Below are positions 8,850-16,909 of a stretch of DNA of 64,000 nucleotides, in pieces. The DNA is from Psychrobacillus sp044762655. GTDB lineage: Bacteria > Bacillota > Bacilli > Bacillales_A > Planococcaceae. Where the stretch lies: NCBI RefSeq assembly GCF_044762655.1, contig NZ_JBIWER010000008.1, positions 62,001-126,000 on the forward strand. Reading direction: 5' to 3'. The first letter of the stretch is position 1; every line of letters begins with the position of its first letter. The notes below the pieces were generated by a model. It was not told the DNA's origin. It worked only from the letters and a program-made list of their open reading frames with translations, and ran no database searches. A program made the position numbers and the translations under genes.

Positions 8850-8920
8850 GCCACCCATAGTCAGCTTATTTACGGTAAGCTGGTAGAAACTTGCAGGCCA
8901 TATCCCTGCGATTATACGAG
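8850..8920 (-). promoter_or_regulatory. Purine (guanine-type) riboswitch aptamer
   Basis: On the minus strand the conserved elements run in order: CTCGTATAAT, GGGATATGG, AAGTTTCTACC, ACCGTAAAT and GACTATG. The discriminating pyrimidine in GACTATG is C, which indicates guanine/hypoxanthine/xanthine recognition rather than adenine. The two kissing loops and both stems are intact. This matches the B. subtilis xpt-pbuX leader. Confidence 0.95.
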
Positions 8921-8943
8921 TTTTTGTTATTTGAATATTTTTT

Positions 8944-8971
8944 ATTATAGCACGCAACAAAACATTTACAA
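8944..8971 (-). promoter_or_regulatory. Sigma-A promoter of xpt-pbuX
   Basis: On the minus strand TTGTAA (8971-8966) and TATAAT (8949-8944) are separated by 16 bases and sit shortly upstream of the aptamer. Confidence 0.7.
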
Positions 8972-9003
8972 TCTCTTTCAATATGTTCTATGATTCTTAA
9001 AAT

Positions 9004-9130
9004 TCAGTCGAAACCATACGGTGAAGGTGTATACGCTCGGTAGTTTGCTCTATCCGCTCGAGCACTTACCCTATGGCCCCGAGCCTCACTCCATAAGAAA
9101 AACCGAGCAAAAGACGCCCGGTTCTTTAAG
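9004..9130. repeat. 21-bp phased degenerate array plus hairpin
   Basis: Three units begin at 9031, 9052 and 9073, sharing AT-n-CGCTCG or a variant (ATACGCTCGG, ATCCGCTCGA, ATGGCCCCGA), exactly 21 bases apart. A hairpin follows on the minus strand: AACCGGGC pairing with GCTCGGTT, then TTTTTC, a terminator-like structure at about 9099-9125. The long reading frame through this stretch looks spurious. Confidence 0.45.
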
Positions 9131-9153
9131 AATAAAAAACTAAATCTGCCATT

Positions 9154-9250
9154 GATTGTAGCGAAGGTCGGACGCTTTCCGTGGGCACGGCTCGACCTGT
9201 AGTCTCTCCCTCGTGCTGTCCCACAGGAGTCGCCGACCTGCACTACAATC
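9154..9250. repeat. Bacillaceae intergenic repeat (97 bp, inverted ends)
   Basis: Bounded by perfect 8-bp inverted repeats GATTGTAG and CTACAATC, with a second pairing AAGGTCGG/CCGACCT just inside. The interior has the motifs ACGCTTTCCGTGGGCACGG and CGTGCTGTCCCACAGGAGTCG. This is the familiar GC-rich intergenic repeat type of Bacillaceae (GCTTTCCGCGGGCACGGC ... AGGAGTCGCCG), whose function is not established. It is GC-rich against an AT-rich background. Confidence 0.75.
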
Positions 9251-9483
9251 ACCCATGTCCAATTGATTAAACAGATATTTGGATACAATATCACATAATA
9301 AACAGTCTTTCTTTATCTTCATCGTATAAATTAAATTTTGCTTTCTTTTCTATCATTGGATCGCATTTCTAATTCAAAAATATTAAAAGTAATTTGAATT
9401 AATCACTAAAAATTTGACCAATTTTTTTATAATAGCGATAAGCTATGCCAAATCTTTTCGTGTAGTACCGCACATTCATTGAT

Positions 9484-9640
9484 TGTAGTGCAAGGTGGCG
9501 ACTTCGGCGGGATGAGTGAGACAGATGAGCTATCACAACGACGCGTTAGCGACGATGATAGCATCGCTCACCCTGCGGAGCAGGATGGTGGTCACAAAGG
9601 TGTTGCCACACGAGGTGGCAACGCCTTTGTGACCCACCTG
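9484..9640. repeat. Second intergenic repeat with long hairpin
   Basis: It starts with ATTGATTGTAGTGCAAGGTGGCG, similar to the left end of the 9154 copy, and has the interior motifs GCGGGATGAGTGAGACAG and ATCGCTCACCCTGCGGAG known from the same Bacillaceae repeat group. The right part is an exceptional hairpin at 9591-9633: GTCACAAAGG-T-GTTGCCAC pairs with GTGGCAAC-G-CCTTTGTGAC around a 5-base loop. No CTACAATC right end is seen, so this copy is rearranged or truncated. Confidence 0.65.
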
Positions 9641-9724
9641 AAACGGAAATCATAGGATTATTCATTCTTACTAATCCTTGAACCCAGTGTTCACGGAACA
9701 TTTTTATATACTTTCTCTTCTTTC

Positions 9725-9757
9725 AAAAAAACATCTACGCTATTCATAACGTAGATG
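9725..9757 (-). terminator. Terminator of the 96-residue gene
   Basis: CATCTACG pairs with CGTAGATG (9732-9757). On the minus strand it is followed by TTTTTTTG. It begins immediately after the stop of the gene at 9759. Confidence 0.8.
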
Positions 9758-9758
9758 C

Positions 9759-10049
9759 TCAAGAGTGTTCAGTTTTTAATAACTTAAAGCCTTGTATAAA
9801 GTTCGAAGGGTTTTCCTGAATTTGAAAAGGAAAAACACCTTGGTTTGTATGAAGATATAACAGACCTCCTCCAAACGAGAAAGGTTTATGTGAAACATCA
9901 TATACATGCTGCAGCTTAAATGTATGCCGCTCAGATATGATTCCTTCCATTGTTAATCGAAGTTCGAATTGCTTTTCAACCTGCTTCATTTGAAAATAGA
10001 AATCTATTTGTCGTTCAATTTCAATGTAGCCTATGAAATATGCACTCAC
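9759..10049 (-). CDS. Hypothetical 96-residue cytoplasmic protein
   Basis: I do not recognise this protein. It has no signal peptide or membrane segment, and its alternating pattern of short charged and aromatic stretches (FELRLTMEGI, HTFKLQHVYDV) suggests an all-beta fold such as a small PH-like or lipocalin-like barrel; that is only an impression. It is likely real: a GTG start has GGAGGTG 6-7 bases upstream, and a strong terminator directly follows the stop codon. Confidence 0.6.
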   Translation of the reverse strand: MSAYFIGYIEIERQIDFYFQMKQVEKQFELRLTMEGIISERHTFKLQHVYDVSHKPFSFGGGLLYLHTNQGVFPFQIQENPSNFIQGFKLLKTEHS

Positions 10050-10122
10050 CCTTGCACCTCCTATATCTCATCTAGTTTAGCATGATTAGAGGGTCGTTAT
10101 ACATGTTGTAAACTCCTGCTGT

Positions 10123-11031
10123 TTAAATAAGCTTCACAAATTCAACAGCTTGACCTTCTAATTTGGTCGCTGCAGAGGAGATATCCTTGAATTCCTCTAA
10201 AGCGGAGCGTATTTCTTCCTGACTTTTTTCGATACTTGCCTGAGAGCTGCTATTACTACTCGTAACTTTTTCCACTTGTTTCGCGATACCTTCGATGTTT
10301 TCACGTACTTCTACGATTGAGTTCTCTACTCTTCCCGCTAGTTTACGTACTTCCTGTGCAACAACATTAAACCCGCGTCCATGCTCTCCAGCACGAGCCG
10401 CTTCGATCGCGGCATTCAATGCAAGTAAATTCGTTTGAGCAGCAATTTCTCGAATAGTTTGCACGATTCCACGGATTGAATCTGCTTGTACTTGTAGGCT
10501 TTGCAAAGTTTCCGTATTTTCTTTGGAGCCAGTGGCAATTTCATCAATTCGCTGAAGTAATTCCTCACTTCTTTTCGTACCAACCTCTGCACGCGTACTC
10601 AAATCCATCGACATTTCTTTCAATTCCTCTGTCACACTCATCAAAATTTCATGACGTTTTGTTACATTCGTTGCAACTTTAGTGACTCCTAACACCTGAC
10701 CAACAGAACCGAAAATGGGCATATACGTTGCTTCTAGCATGACACTTTTACCCTGTTTACTTTTACGTTCCACCTTATTACTGAAGCCATTTCCAGCCAT
10801 TAAATCGTTCCAAAACTTTTCATAATCAGGATGATTTATTAACCTAGGAAAACATAATTCTTTATGCTGCTTCCCCATTAATTCATTGACCGAATAGCCC
10901 ATCTCTCTTGCAAAGTTTTCATTGACATATGCAACACGACGATCTAAATCAAATCGAATAATAGCTAGATTTTTCTCTAGAGCCTCCACAACACTCATAT
11001 CGTTGACTTCTTCTATCTGTGAATAATTCAT
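10123..11031 (-). CDS. Soluble PAS-domain methyl-accepting chemoreceptor
   Basis: Cytoplasmic chemotaxis transducer of 302 residues. An N-terminal PAS domain (about 17-125, with the Aer-like pattern YVNENFAREMGYS and HPDYEKFW) is followed by a short methyl-accepting signalling domain (about 150-300). The signalling tip is EVRKLAGRVENSI, close to the canonical EVRKLAERS, inside the NAAIEAARAGEHGRGFNVVAQ block. No membrane segments are present. A PAS domain of this kind usually binds FAD, heme or a small metabolite, so energy or redox sensing is the likely role; the ligand is not visible. It resembles soluble Bacillus receptors of the YfmS type. Confidence 0.82.
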   Translation of the reverse strand: MNYSQIEEVNDMSVVEALEKNLAIIRFDLDRRVAYVNENFAREMGYSVNELMGKQHKELCFPRLINHPDYEKFWNDLMAGNGFSNKVERKSKQGKSVMLEATYMPIFGSVGQVLGVTKVATNVTKRHEILMSVTEELKEMSMDLSTRAEVGTKRSEELLQRIDEIATGSKENTETLQSLQVQADSIRGIVQTIREIAAQTNLLALNAAIEAARAGEHGRGFNVVAQEVRKLAGRVENSIVEVRENIEGIAKQVEKVTSSNSSSQASIEKSQEEIRSALEEFKDISSAATKLEGQAVEFVKLI

Positions 11032-11053
11032 GCTCCCGTCCCCTTTATGCTAT

Positions 11054-12142
11054 TCATATTGATGTATATTCCGTTAAATCCAAAACCGTTTCTTCTCCTA
11101 AGATTAATCTTGCTAACTCCGAACCAACAAATGGTCCTGCTGTTAAACCTGATGCCCCTAAACCATTGGAGAAATAAACGGACTCATAACCAGGTAACTT
11201 TCCAATTACAGGGAGAAAGTCTGGAGTATAGGGTCTAAATCCTACTCGAACCTCGGAGATTGAAGCGCTACTTAGTGAACTAGCGATACTTACAGCGCTC
11301 TGTAGTAGCTCTTGTTTACCAGCCTCTGTCACCTCTGTATTAAAACCTGTGTTCTCCTCGTACGTGGAGCCCGCAACAACCTTACCATCCTCAAACGCTA
11401 ATAAATACTGATTTGTAGGTGGCAACACGACCGGCCATTGTCCTGTGTCCCGATCTTTCAATTGAAAATGCATAATTTGCGCTTTTTGAAAACTAACTTT
11501 CATGTCTATATCAAGCTCCTGCGGTAATTCATTGCCCCATGCACCTGTTGTTAACACGATTGCATCTGCTTCCATTAGCTGACCATCGACTTCTAAAGCA
11601 CCCCTAGAAAATGTGGCGTTGCCATAAATAACTTCTGCTCCTAGCTTTTTAGCAGCATTTATTAATGCGTCACGCATTGCCCCACCATCCACTCGAGCAG
11701 CGCCCTCCACATACAACGAAGTGAAGTCCTCTGATATTAGGGGAAATCGCTCTTTCGTTTCATATGGTGATAGTAGTTTTAGTTCACCTATTTCAGGAGC
11801 ATCCACTCGTTTTTCCATTGCTCGCTCCAGCATTTTCTGTAGTTTTTTTGGATCATTTTGAAGGGCAATAGCCCCCACTTGTTTATAACCTGTGGAAGTT
11901 TCTCCTAGATTCTCTAGCTCTTTTACTAGCTGTTTATAATAACTTGCACCATTTTTAACTAATGCGTACCAATTTTTGTTTCTTCGTTGAGAGATCCAGG
12001 GGCAAATTATCCCTGCTGCTGCTTCAGATGCCTGCCCTTTATCCTGCCGATCGATTAGCGTGACTTTCACATTTCGTTTAGCGAGATGGTATGCAGTAGA
12101 TGCCCCTAGGATTCCCCCACCTATAACGATATAAGAAGACAT
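11054..12142 (-). CDS. FAD-dependent amino acid oxidase/dehydrogenase (DAO family)
   Basis: Flavoenzyme of the D-amino-acid oxidase/DadA family, 362 residues. The dinucleotide-binding motif IGGGILGASTAYHLA opens the protein (residues 6-20) and the FAD-contacting C-terminal segment GLGASGLTAGPFVGSELA is at about 328-345. It probably oxidises a D- or N-substituted amino acid; no residue settles the substrate. It starts 3 bases after the stop of the S66 peptidase gene, so the two form an operon, which may link release and oxidation of wall-derived D-amino acids. It resembles B. subtilis YurR. Confidence 0.8.
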   Translation of the reverse strand: MSSYIVIGGGILGASTAYHLAKRNVKVTLIDRQDKGQASEAAAGIICPWISQRRNKNWYALVKNGASYYKQLVKELENLGETSTGYKQVGAIALQNDPKKLQKMLERAMEKRVDAPEIGELKLLSPYETKERFPLISEDFTSLYVEGAARVDGGAMRDALINAAKKLGAEVIYGNATFSRGALEVDGQLMEADAIVLTTGAWGNELPQELDIDMKVSFQKAQIMHFQLKDRDTGQWPVVLPPTNQYLLAFEDGKVVAGSTYEENTGFNTEVTEAGKQELLQSAVSIASSLSSASISEVRVGFRPYTPDFLPVIGKLPGYESVYFSNGLGASGLTAGPFVGSELARLILGEETVLDLTEYTSI

Positions 12143-12145
12143 CGA

Positions 12146-13177
12146 TTATTCCACTCCACTTTCTAAAATAGAAAACGATACTTTTTCACAGTTAATTTCT
12201 GCCATCGCCCCATATGGCAGCACAAATTTAGGCTCTGTATGTCCAAAGTTCAAGTTATATAAAACTGGTAGGTTCTCTAAGAAAAGCTCCTTCATGATTA
12301 TACGAATGGACTCCTTGTATTCCTCATAGTACTTCTCGTTTTGAGGCTTACCAAAAATTATACCTTGCGTCTGCTGGAGAATTCCTTGAGTGCCATAATT
12401 ACGTAGCCAATATTCTAATTGACCAGGGGCAGGTAGCTCCTCAGACGTTTCGAAAAATAAAATACTGTCTTTCCAATATTCTTCTGCTGGCCAAAGTGAA
12501 GTACCCTTAGCAAATTCTAATACTTCTATACAGCCTCCGATCAATCTACCTCGCACTACCCCAGAACCTTGCAAGAGTTCATAGCCTTTATTCGGATTCA
12601 TCTTACGTTTTTTATCCTTATTTTCAATGATCCATTCTAGACGTTCACTTGTCCATTCTGGTGCAGGCTTTACTTCACTTATTGCATCGTTTGTAAACAA
12701 TGCTTTTTTCAACGCCTCTACCGTATACTCATGCATCTCTACATTTTCTGCGAAATCCATTAATATAGCTGGGCCGTAAAAGGAAGATATTCCTGCTTTG
12801 TGACAGAATAGATGCGTTACAGTAGAATCTGAATAACCGATAAATATTTTTGGATTATCTCGAATCACATCAAAATCAATATAAGGTAATAATCGAATGC
12901 TTTCGCTTCCTCCAATATTAGAAAATATTGCTTTAATAGAAGGATCCTTAAATGCATTCATTAAGTCTTCTGCTCGAGCTGCAGGGTTTTCATATAAATA
13001 TTTTCCACCCTTTAAACTGTTTGGCATTGCGATAACCTCGAGTCCAAACACCTTTCTTAATCTATCTATACCTTGCTCATATCTCCACCGTAAATCAGGT
13101 TCGCCAGCCCCTCCCCATGACAAACTAATAGTCGCCACCTTGTCTCCGGCTCTTAACATTTTTGGTTTTTTCAGCAT
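12146..13177 (-). CDS. S66 family peptidase (LD-carboxypeptidase/MccF type)
   Basis: Serine peptidase of the family that includes LD-carboxypeptidases and the microcin C immunity protein MccF. The nucleophile is S116 in IGYSDST. Candidate partners of the Ser-Glu-His triad are E218 in GGCIEVLE and H313 in NFGHTEP. The extended length (343 residues) and the GRLIGGCIEVL wording fit the MccF-like subgroup better than the muropeptide LdcA subgroup. It has no signal peptide, so it acts in the cytoplasm, on recycled muropeptides or on toxic peptide-nucleotides. First gene of a two-gene operon with the flavin oxidase. Confidence 0.83.
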   Translation of the reverse strand: MLKKPKMLRAGDKVATISLSWGGAGEPDLRWRYEQGIDRLRKVFGLEVIAMPNSLKGGKYLYENPAARAEDLMNAFKDPSIKAIFSNIGGSESIRLLPYIDFDVIRDNPKIFIGYSDSTVTHLFCHKAGISSFYGPAILMDFAENVEMHEYTVEALKKALFTNDAISEVKPAPEWTSERLEWIIENKDKKRKMNPNKGYELLQGSGVVRGRLIGGCIEVLEFAKGTSLWPAEEYWKDSILFFETSEELPAPGQLEYWLRNYGTQGILQQTQGIIFGKPQNEKYYEEYKESIRIIMKELFLENLPVLYNLNFGHTEPKFVLPYGAMAEINCEKVSFSILESGVE

Positions 13178-13295
13178 GACAAATCCCCCTTTTTATTCAT
13201 TATAAAGCAATACGCACCTCTTGCATGTCTAATTTTAAAATAATTGGGTATAAACAATATACATACAACTCAATGTAGAAAAGGACGTGTGAGGG

Positions 13296-14144
13296 ATGAA
13301 ATGGAGAGGTCGAACAGGCAGTTCCAACGTAGAAGATCGTCGTGGAATGGGTGGTGGTAAAGCAATTGCTGGCGTAGGCGGTGGCTTAGGATTAATTATT
13401 GTAATCATTGTTTCGTTACTTGGAGGAAATCCAGAAGATCTTATGGGTAACCTGGGTACAACAGACCAATCAAACGGGGTCCCTTATGAAGAAAGTGAAC
13501 AAGAAAAAGAACTTTCTCAATTCGTTTCCGTTGTATTAGCCGATACAGAAAAGGTATGGACTAAAATATTCCAAGATAACGGAATGGAATACGTCGAGCC
13601 AACTTTAGTTTTATATACAGATAGTGTCAATTCTGCCTGTGGTGCAGCTGGTGCAGCTGTTGGGCCATTCTATTGTCCAGGCGACCAAAAGTTATATATC
13701 GACTTAAGCTTTTATCAGGAACTACAAACAAAGTTTAATGCTCCTGGAGATTTTGCTATGGCTTATGTTATTGCACATGAAGTCGGTCACCATGTCCAAA
13801 CATTACTTGGGACAACTGAGCAAGTAATGCCCCTTCGACAGAAGCTAAGTGAGGAAGAATTCAATAAATACTTAGTCCGCTTTGAGCTACAGGCAGATTA
13901 TTTCTCTGGAGTATGGGCTAAGCATGCGCAAGGAATGGGCTATTTGGAAGAAGGAGATTTGGATGAAGCCTTAACTGCTGCAAGCGCAGTTGGAGACGAC
14001 ACACTACAAAAACAAGCAAGAGGTTATGTCGTTCCAGAAAGTTTCACCCATGGTACATCTGAACAACGTAAAGGTTGGTTTTATAAAGGCTATGAAAACG
14101 GTACGATTCAAGGTGGAGACACGTTCAATAGCAAAACTCCCTAA
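13296..14144 (+). CDS. YpfJ-type membrane-anchored zinc metallopeptidase
   Basis: Neutral zinc metallopeptidase family protein, 282 residues. A short glycine-rich N-terminal tail is followed by one membrane helix (about 31-43) and an extracytoplasmic domain. The zinc site is HEVGH (161-165), with the gluzincin third ligand in ELQAD (E197 region). CGAAGAAVGPFYCPGD (115-130) is a conserved family stretch, probably with a disulphide. It has no gene partner; AAGGAC lies about 10 bases before the ATG. Cellular role is not established for the family. Confidence 0.83.
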   Translation: MKWRGRTGSSNVEDRRGMGGGKAIAGVGGGLGLIIVIIVSLLGGNPEDLMGNLGTTDQSNGVPYEESEQEKELSQFVSVVLADTEKVWTKIFQDNGMEYVEPTLVLYTDSVNSACGAAGAAVGPFYCPGDQKLYIDLSFYQELQTKFNAPGDFAMAYVIAHEVGHHVQTLLGTTEQVMPLRQKLSEEEFNKYLVRFELQADYFSGVWAKHAQGMGYLEEGDLDEALTAASAVGDDTLQKQARGYVVPESFTHGTSEQRKGWFYKGYENGTIQGGDTFNSKTP

Positions 14145-14166
14145 CATATTTTCTCATTGAACCCTG

Positions 14167-14175
14167 TGCTATAAT
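14167..14175 (+). promoter_or_regulatory. Extended -10 promoter of dapF
   Basis: TGCTATAAT is a perfect extended -10 (TGnTATAAT). It lies about 42 bases before the dapF start. No clear -35 is seen at standard spacing. Confidence 0.5.
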
Positions 14176-14217
14176 GGGATAAATAAGAAAATTGCGATAA
14201 AAGGAGTTACGTTATCA

Positions 14218-15060
14218 ATGAAAATACCTTTTACGAAAATGCATGGCTGTGGAAACGATTATATTTATATTAATTGTTTTGAGCATGACATAGACGATCC
14301 TAGTACGTTAAGCAAGCAAATATCTGACCGACATTTTGGTATTGGGGGTGATGGGATTGTACTCATATGTCCAACCGATAACGCAGATGCAAAGATGCGG
14401 ATGTTCAATATAGATGGCAGTGAAGGTAAAATGTGTGGAAATGCTATCCGTTGCGTCGCCAAATACGTTTACGATAATAATATTGCTGCAAAAGATGTGT
14501 TAACGATCGATACACTAAGTGGTACAAAAACAATTGAACTCTTGATCGAAAACGGCAAAATGACTTCCGCAAAAGTAGATATGGGAAAAGCTGTTATTGA
14601 GCCAGCCCTAATACCAGTCCAATCTAAGGAAACAAACCCATTAATAAAATTTCCATTTCAAGTGGAAAACAAAACTTATCACATTACAACTGTATCGATG
14701 GGTAATCCCCATTGTGTAGTGTTTGTAGATGATCCAATGCAAGTAGATTTAGCCCTTATTGGTCCAAAATTTGAGCATCATTCGTTTTTCCCAGAAAGTG
14801 TCAATACAGAGTTTATCTCCGTAGAAAGTCGCGACACTATTCATATGCGTGTTTGGGAACGCGGGAGTGGCGAAACTCTTGCCTGCGGAACTGGAGCATG
14901 TGCTGCAGTAGTAGCCGCAGTTCTAAATGGGCTTTGCGACAAGGATTCCGATATAACGGTAAAACTATTAGGCGGTGACCTTGTTATCCGCTACACCGAT
15001 GAGGGTGTGTACATGACTGGTCCAGCAGTGAGTGTGTTTAATGGGGAAATTTTAGTGTAA
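14218..15060 (+). CDS. dapF: Diaminopimelate epimerase
   Basis: Interconverts LL- and meso-diaminopimelate, giving the precursor of lysine and of peptidoglycan cross-links. The 280-residue protein contains both catalytic cysteines of this cofactor-independent racemase: C73 in GKMCGNAIRC and C223 in ETLACGTGACAA. The N-terminus MHGCGNDYIYI is the usual one. AAGGAG is 11 bases upstream of the ATG. It stands alone, with its own promoter and a strong terminator, rather than in a dap operon. Confidence 0.95.
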   Translation: MKIPFTKMHGCGNDYIYINCFEHDIDDPSTLSKQISDRHFGIGGDGIVLICPTDNADAKMRMFNIDGSEGKMCGNAIRCVAKYVYDNNIAAKDVLTIDTLSGTKTIELLIENGKMTSAKVDMGKAVIEPALIPVQSKETNPLIKFPFQVENKTYHITTVSMGNPHCVVFVDDPMQVDLALIGPKFEHHSFFPESVNTEFISVESRDTIHMRVWERGSGETLACGTGACAAVVAAVLNGLCDKDSDITVKLLGGDLVIRYTDEGVYMTGPAVSVFNGEILV

Positions 15061-15070
15061 TACGTATGGA

Positions 15071-15106
15071 GAGCCATTCTGGTGAAAACTAGAATGGCTC
15101 TTTTTT
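15071..15106 (+). terminator. Terminator of dapF
   Basis: GAGCCATTCT pairs with AGAATGGCTC around a 10-base loop, followed by TTTTTT. Confidence 0.9.
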
Positions 15107-15235
15107 GTTGTGTGTATGGGCTATCTTTAGGGGTTTATGGGCTAAAATGAGTTATTTATATGATATCGCTCGAATTATCGGGGAATTTGGCGGGTTTATG
15201 GGCCATTCTTAGGATTTTATGGGCTTTCTATCACA
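15107..15235. repeat. 21-bp phased array with core TTTATGGGC
   Basis: TATGGGC occurs at 15115, 15136, 15197 and 15218. The first pair and the last pair are each exactly 21 bases apart. The 61-base gap holds two weakly preserved units. The same core recurs in the opposite orientation at 31.45-31.58 kb. No gene is present in this intergenic stretch. Confidence 0.6.
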
Positions 15236-15325
15236 TATTTTACAAATCTATGGTATAAACTATCATTCAATTTAATAGACTATAATCTACTAATGTTAAT
15301 TATCATCGACAATATTATTAAGATT

Positions 15326-15342
15326 TGTAACGTTATTGGTAA
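15326..15342 (+). promoter_or_regulatory. Possible WalR box of the autolysin gene
   Basis: TGTAAC-N5-TGGTAA fits the WalR consensus TGTWAH-N5-TGTWAH with one mismatch, about 70 bases upstream of the start codon. WalRK controls the homologous yocH in B. subtilis, which is why I looked here. The match alone is weak. Confidence 0.35.
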
Positions 15343-15412
15343 GGTGTCGTAATATTCTCGTAATAAACTATTGGTAAGATATGCATAGACTAAATAGCAA
15401 GGGGTAGAGTAT

Positions 15413-15976
15413 TTGAGAAAAGTTCTTGGGACACTCATAATCACAATTGCACTATTGGTTAGCGGGGCAAGCACAAGCCTAGCCGCATCTTCAACTTATA
15501 CGGTTCAAAAAGGAGATACTTTGTATAAAATTGCTAAAACACACAAAGTGTCGGTATCAACTTTAAAATCATGGAATAATTTAAAAACAAATAACATTAA
15601 ACCAAAGCAAAAGTTAAAAGTATCATCAAAGGCGTCAACAGCTGCAAAAAAGAAAACACCCTCTAGATCGACTGAAGATAATGTAGTGAAGGAAATTATA
15701 GTGAATGCAAGTGCATTCACAGCAAGCTGTAATGGATGCTCTGGTGTCACTAGTACAGGCATTAATCTCAAACGTAATCCCGATGTAAAAGTCATCGCCG
15801 TAGATCCAAAAGTAATTCCACTTGGCACAAAAGTTTATGTCGAAGGTTATGGATATGCAGTAGCAGGGGATACTGGTAGTGCGATCAAGGGAAATAAAAT
15901 TGATGTATTTTTCCCAACGAAAAGCGAAGCCTATAAATGGGGTCGTAAAAGTGTGAAAATCAAAATCTTAGATTAA
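15413..15976 (+). CDS. Secreted LysM-3D domain autolysin (YocH-like)
   Basis: Exported wall-binding protein of 187 residues. A signal peptide (1-24, ending SLAA) precedes one LysM domain (about 28-70), which binds peptidoglycan. A basic linker leads to a C-terminal 3D domain (about 100-187) with the aspartate pattern VDPKVIPLGTKVYVEG, AGDTG and IDVFF. This is the catalytic double-psi barrel of lytic transglycosylase-like proteins. It resembles B. subtilis YocH but with one LysM instead of two. The start is TTG, 8 bases after AAGGGG. A bidirectional terminator follows. Confidence 0.85.
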   Translation: MRKVLGTLIITIALLVSGASTSLAASSTYTVQKGDTLYKIAKTHKVSVSTLKSWNNLKTNNIKPKQKLKVSSKASTAAKKKTPSRSTEDNVVKEIIVNASAFTASCNGCSGVTSTGINLKRNPDVKVIAVDPKVIPLGTKVYVEGYGYAVAGDTGSAIKGNKIDVFFPTKSEAYKWGRKSVKIKILD

Positions 15977-15983
15977 ATTATAT

Positions 15984-16016
15984 AACCAACTTTCTTAACA
16001 AGAAAGTTGGTTTTTT
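15984..16016. terminator. Bidirectional terminator between convergent genes
   Basis: A 13-bp perfect stem, AACCAACTTTCTT with AAGAAAGTTGGTT, with a 3-base loop and TTTT following. It ends the autolysin gene. The stop codon of the convergent Nudix gene (15995-15997) lies within it. Confidence 0.88.
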
Positions 16017-16636
16017 GATGTAAAACAAATAAGTTTTTTGCATATTTCCTCGTAGTAAGATTGTTCATGTGGCACAAATATCGCTTTCTTCACTTTTTGA
16101 TGAATCGGACTTCTAGCTCCATTTGCCTCTACCTTGAAACCGATAACCTCTATTTCTTCTAGTTCACCTTGCCATAAACTCACAAATTGAGAAATCTCGA
16201 CTCGAACTATTCCCGAAACTTCCTCTTTCTGCAGCGTAAATTGCTCCCATTCCAATGCACAGTCATATAAAAATACATGCGCTAATTCATTATCTACTAA
16301 ATCACCCGTCGTTACGGAATACTTCATAACTCCAAGTGAATAGAGTTCCTCATAGAGCACGTCAATCCCAAGCTCCTCTTTCACCTCTCTTATCCCATCG
16401 AAAACTGTTTCAGTCTCCAGTAAATGCCCTGCTGCAGTAATGTCCAATAGCCCAGGATAATCCTTTTTCAAATCACTTCGTAATTGCAAATAAACATATT
16501 CTTTTCCCTTATTTTCACCTATAAACCAGCATTGAAATGTCTCATGCCATAAACCGAGTTTATGAATTTCCTCACGAGTTTCCACACCTATTTGCTTATG
16601 CTGCTCGTCAAATACTTTTAGTAACTCCTGTTCCAT
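15995..16636 (-). CDS. Nudix hydrolase (IPP-isomerase-like subgroup)
   Basis: Nudix family protein of 213 residues. The Nudix box spans about 70-91 (AAGHLLETE...GIREVKEELGID). Together with the upstream WHETFQCWF and LLDITAAGH segments, this places it in the isopentenyl-diphosphate-isomerase-like Nudix subgroup (YfcD-like). One residue is missing between G and REV compared with the strict consensus, which is common in that subgroup. Substrate unknown. The stop codon lies inside the shared terminator. Confidence 0.8.
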   Translation of the reverse strand: MEQELLKVFDEQHKQIGVETREEIHKLGLWHETFQCWFIGENKGKEYVYLQLRSDLKKDYPGLLDITAAGHLLETETVFDGIREVKEELGIDVLYEELYSLGVMKYSVTTGDLVDNELAHVFLYDCALEWEQFTLQKEEVSGIVRVEISQFVSLWQGELEEIEVIGFKVEANGARSPIHQKVKKAIFVPHEQSYYEEICKKLICFTSKNQLSC

Positions 16637-16666
16637 ATTGACACCTCTTCTTGAATTTATTATGTT

Positions 16667-16909
16667 TTATTGTTTTTTCAATCGGTCAAGTAATTGGCGA
16701 ACCTTTTCCTGCTGCCCTATAGTTTCTTCTTTAAGAAGTTCGATTTCATATTTATCTTCTATTGCTGAAATATTCACTATATCTCCTTGTTTTAGCTTAG
16801 CATTTAAATTAGAACAATGGATTTGGATGCTCTCAATTTCATTTGGATATTTCAAAAAGACTGCAAAATCGCCTTCAAAGCGGTCAAGTGTGTATTTATT
16901 CGAATTCAC
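16667..16909 (-). CDS. DUF3006 small protein, partner of the MBL hydrolase
   Basis: An 80-residue protein of the DUF3006 family, recognised by YTLDRFEGDFAVFL at the N-terminus and the GDIVN segment; it ends in a charged helix. DUF3006 genes commonly sit beside genes for ComEC/Rec2-related metallo-beta-lactamase proteins, as here: it overlaps the end of the preceding MBL gene by 14 bases, so it is translationally coupled. No catalytic residues are evident; a small beta-barrel accessory role is only inferred. Confidence 0.75.
   Translation of the reverse strand: MNSNKYTLDRFEGDFAVFLKYPNEIESIQIHCSNLNAKLKQGDIVNISAIEDKYEIELLKEETIGQQEKVRQLLDRLKKQ

Noticed and set aside
9004..9294. 96-codon minus-strand frame through the repeat cluster
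   Set aside because: It lies wholly in GC-rich repeats and hairpins, has no ribosome binding site and an unnatural composition rich in R, A and S.
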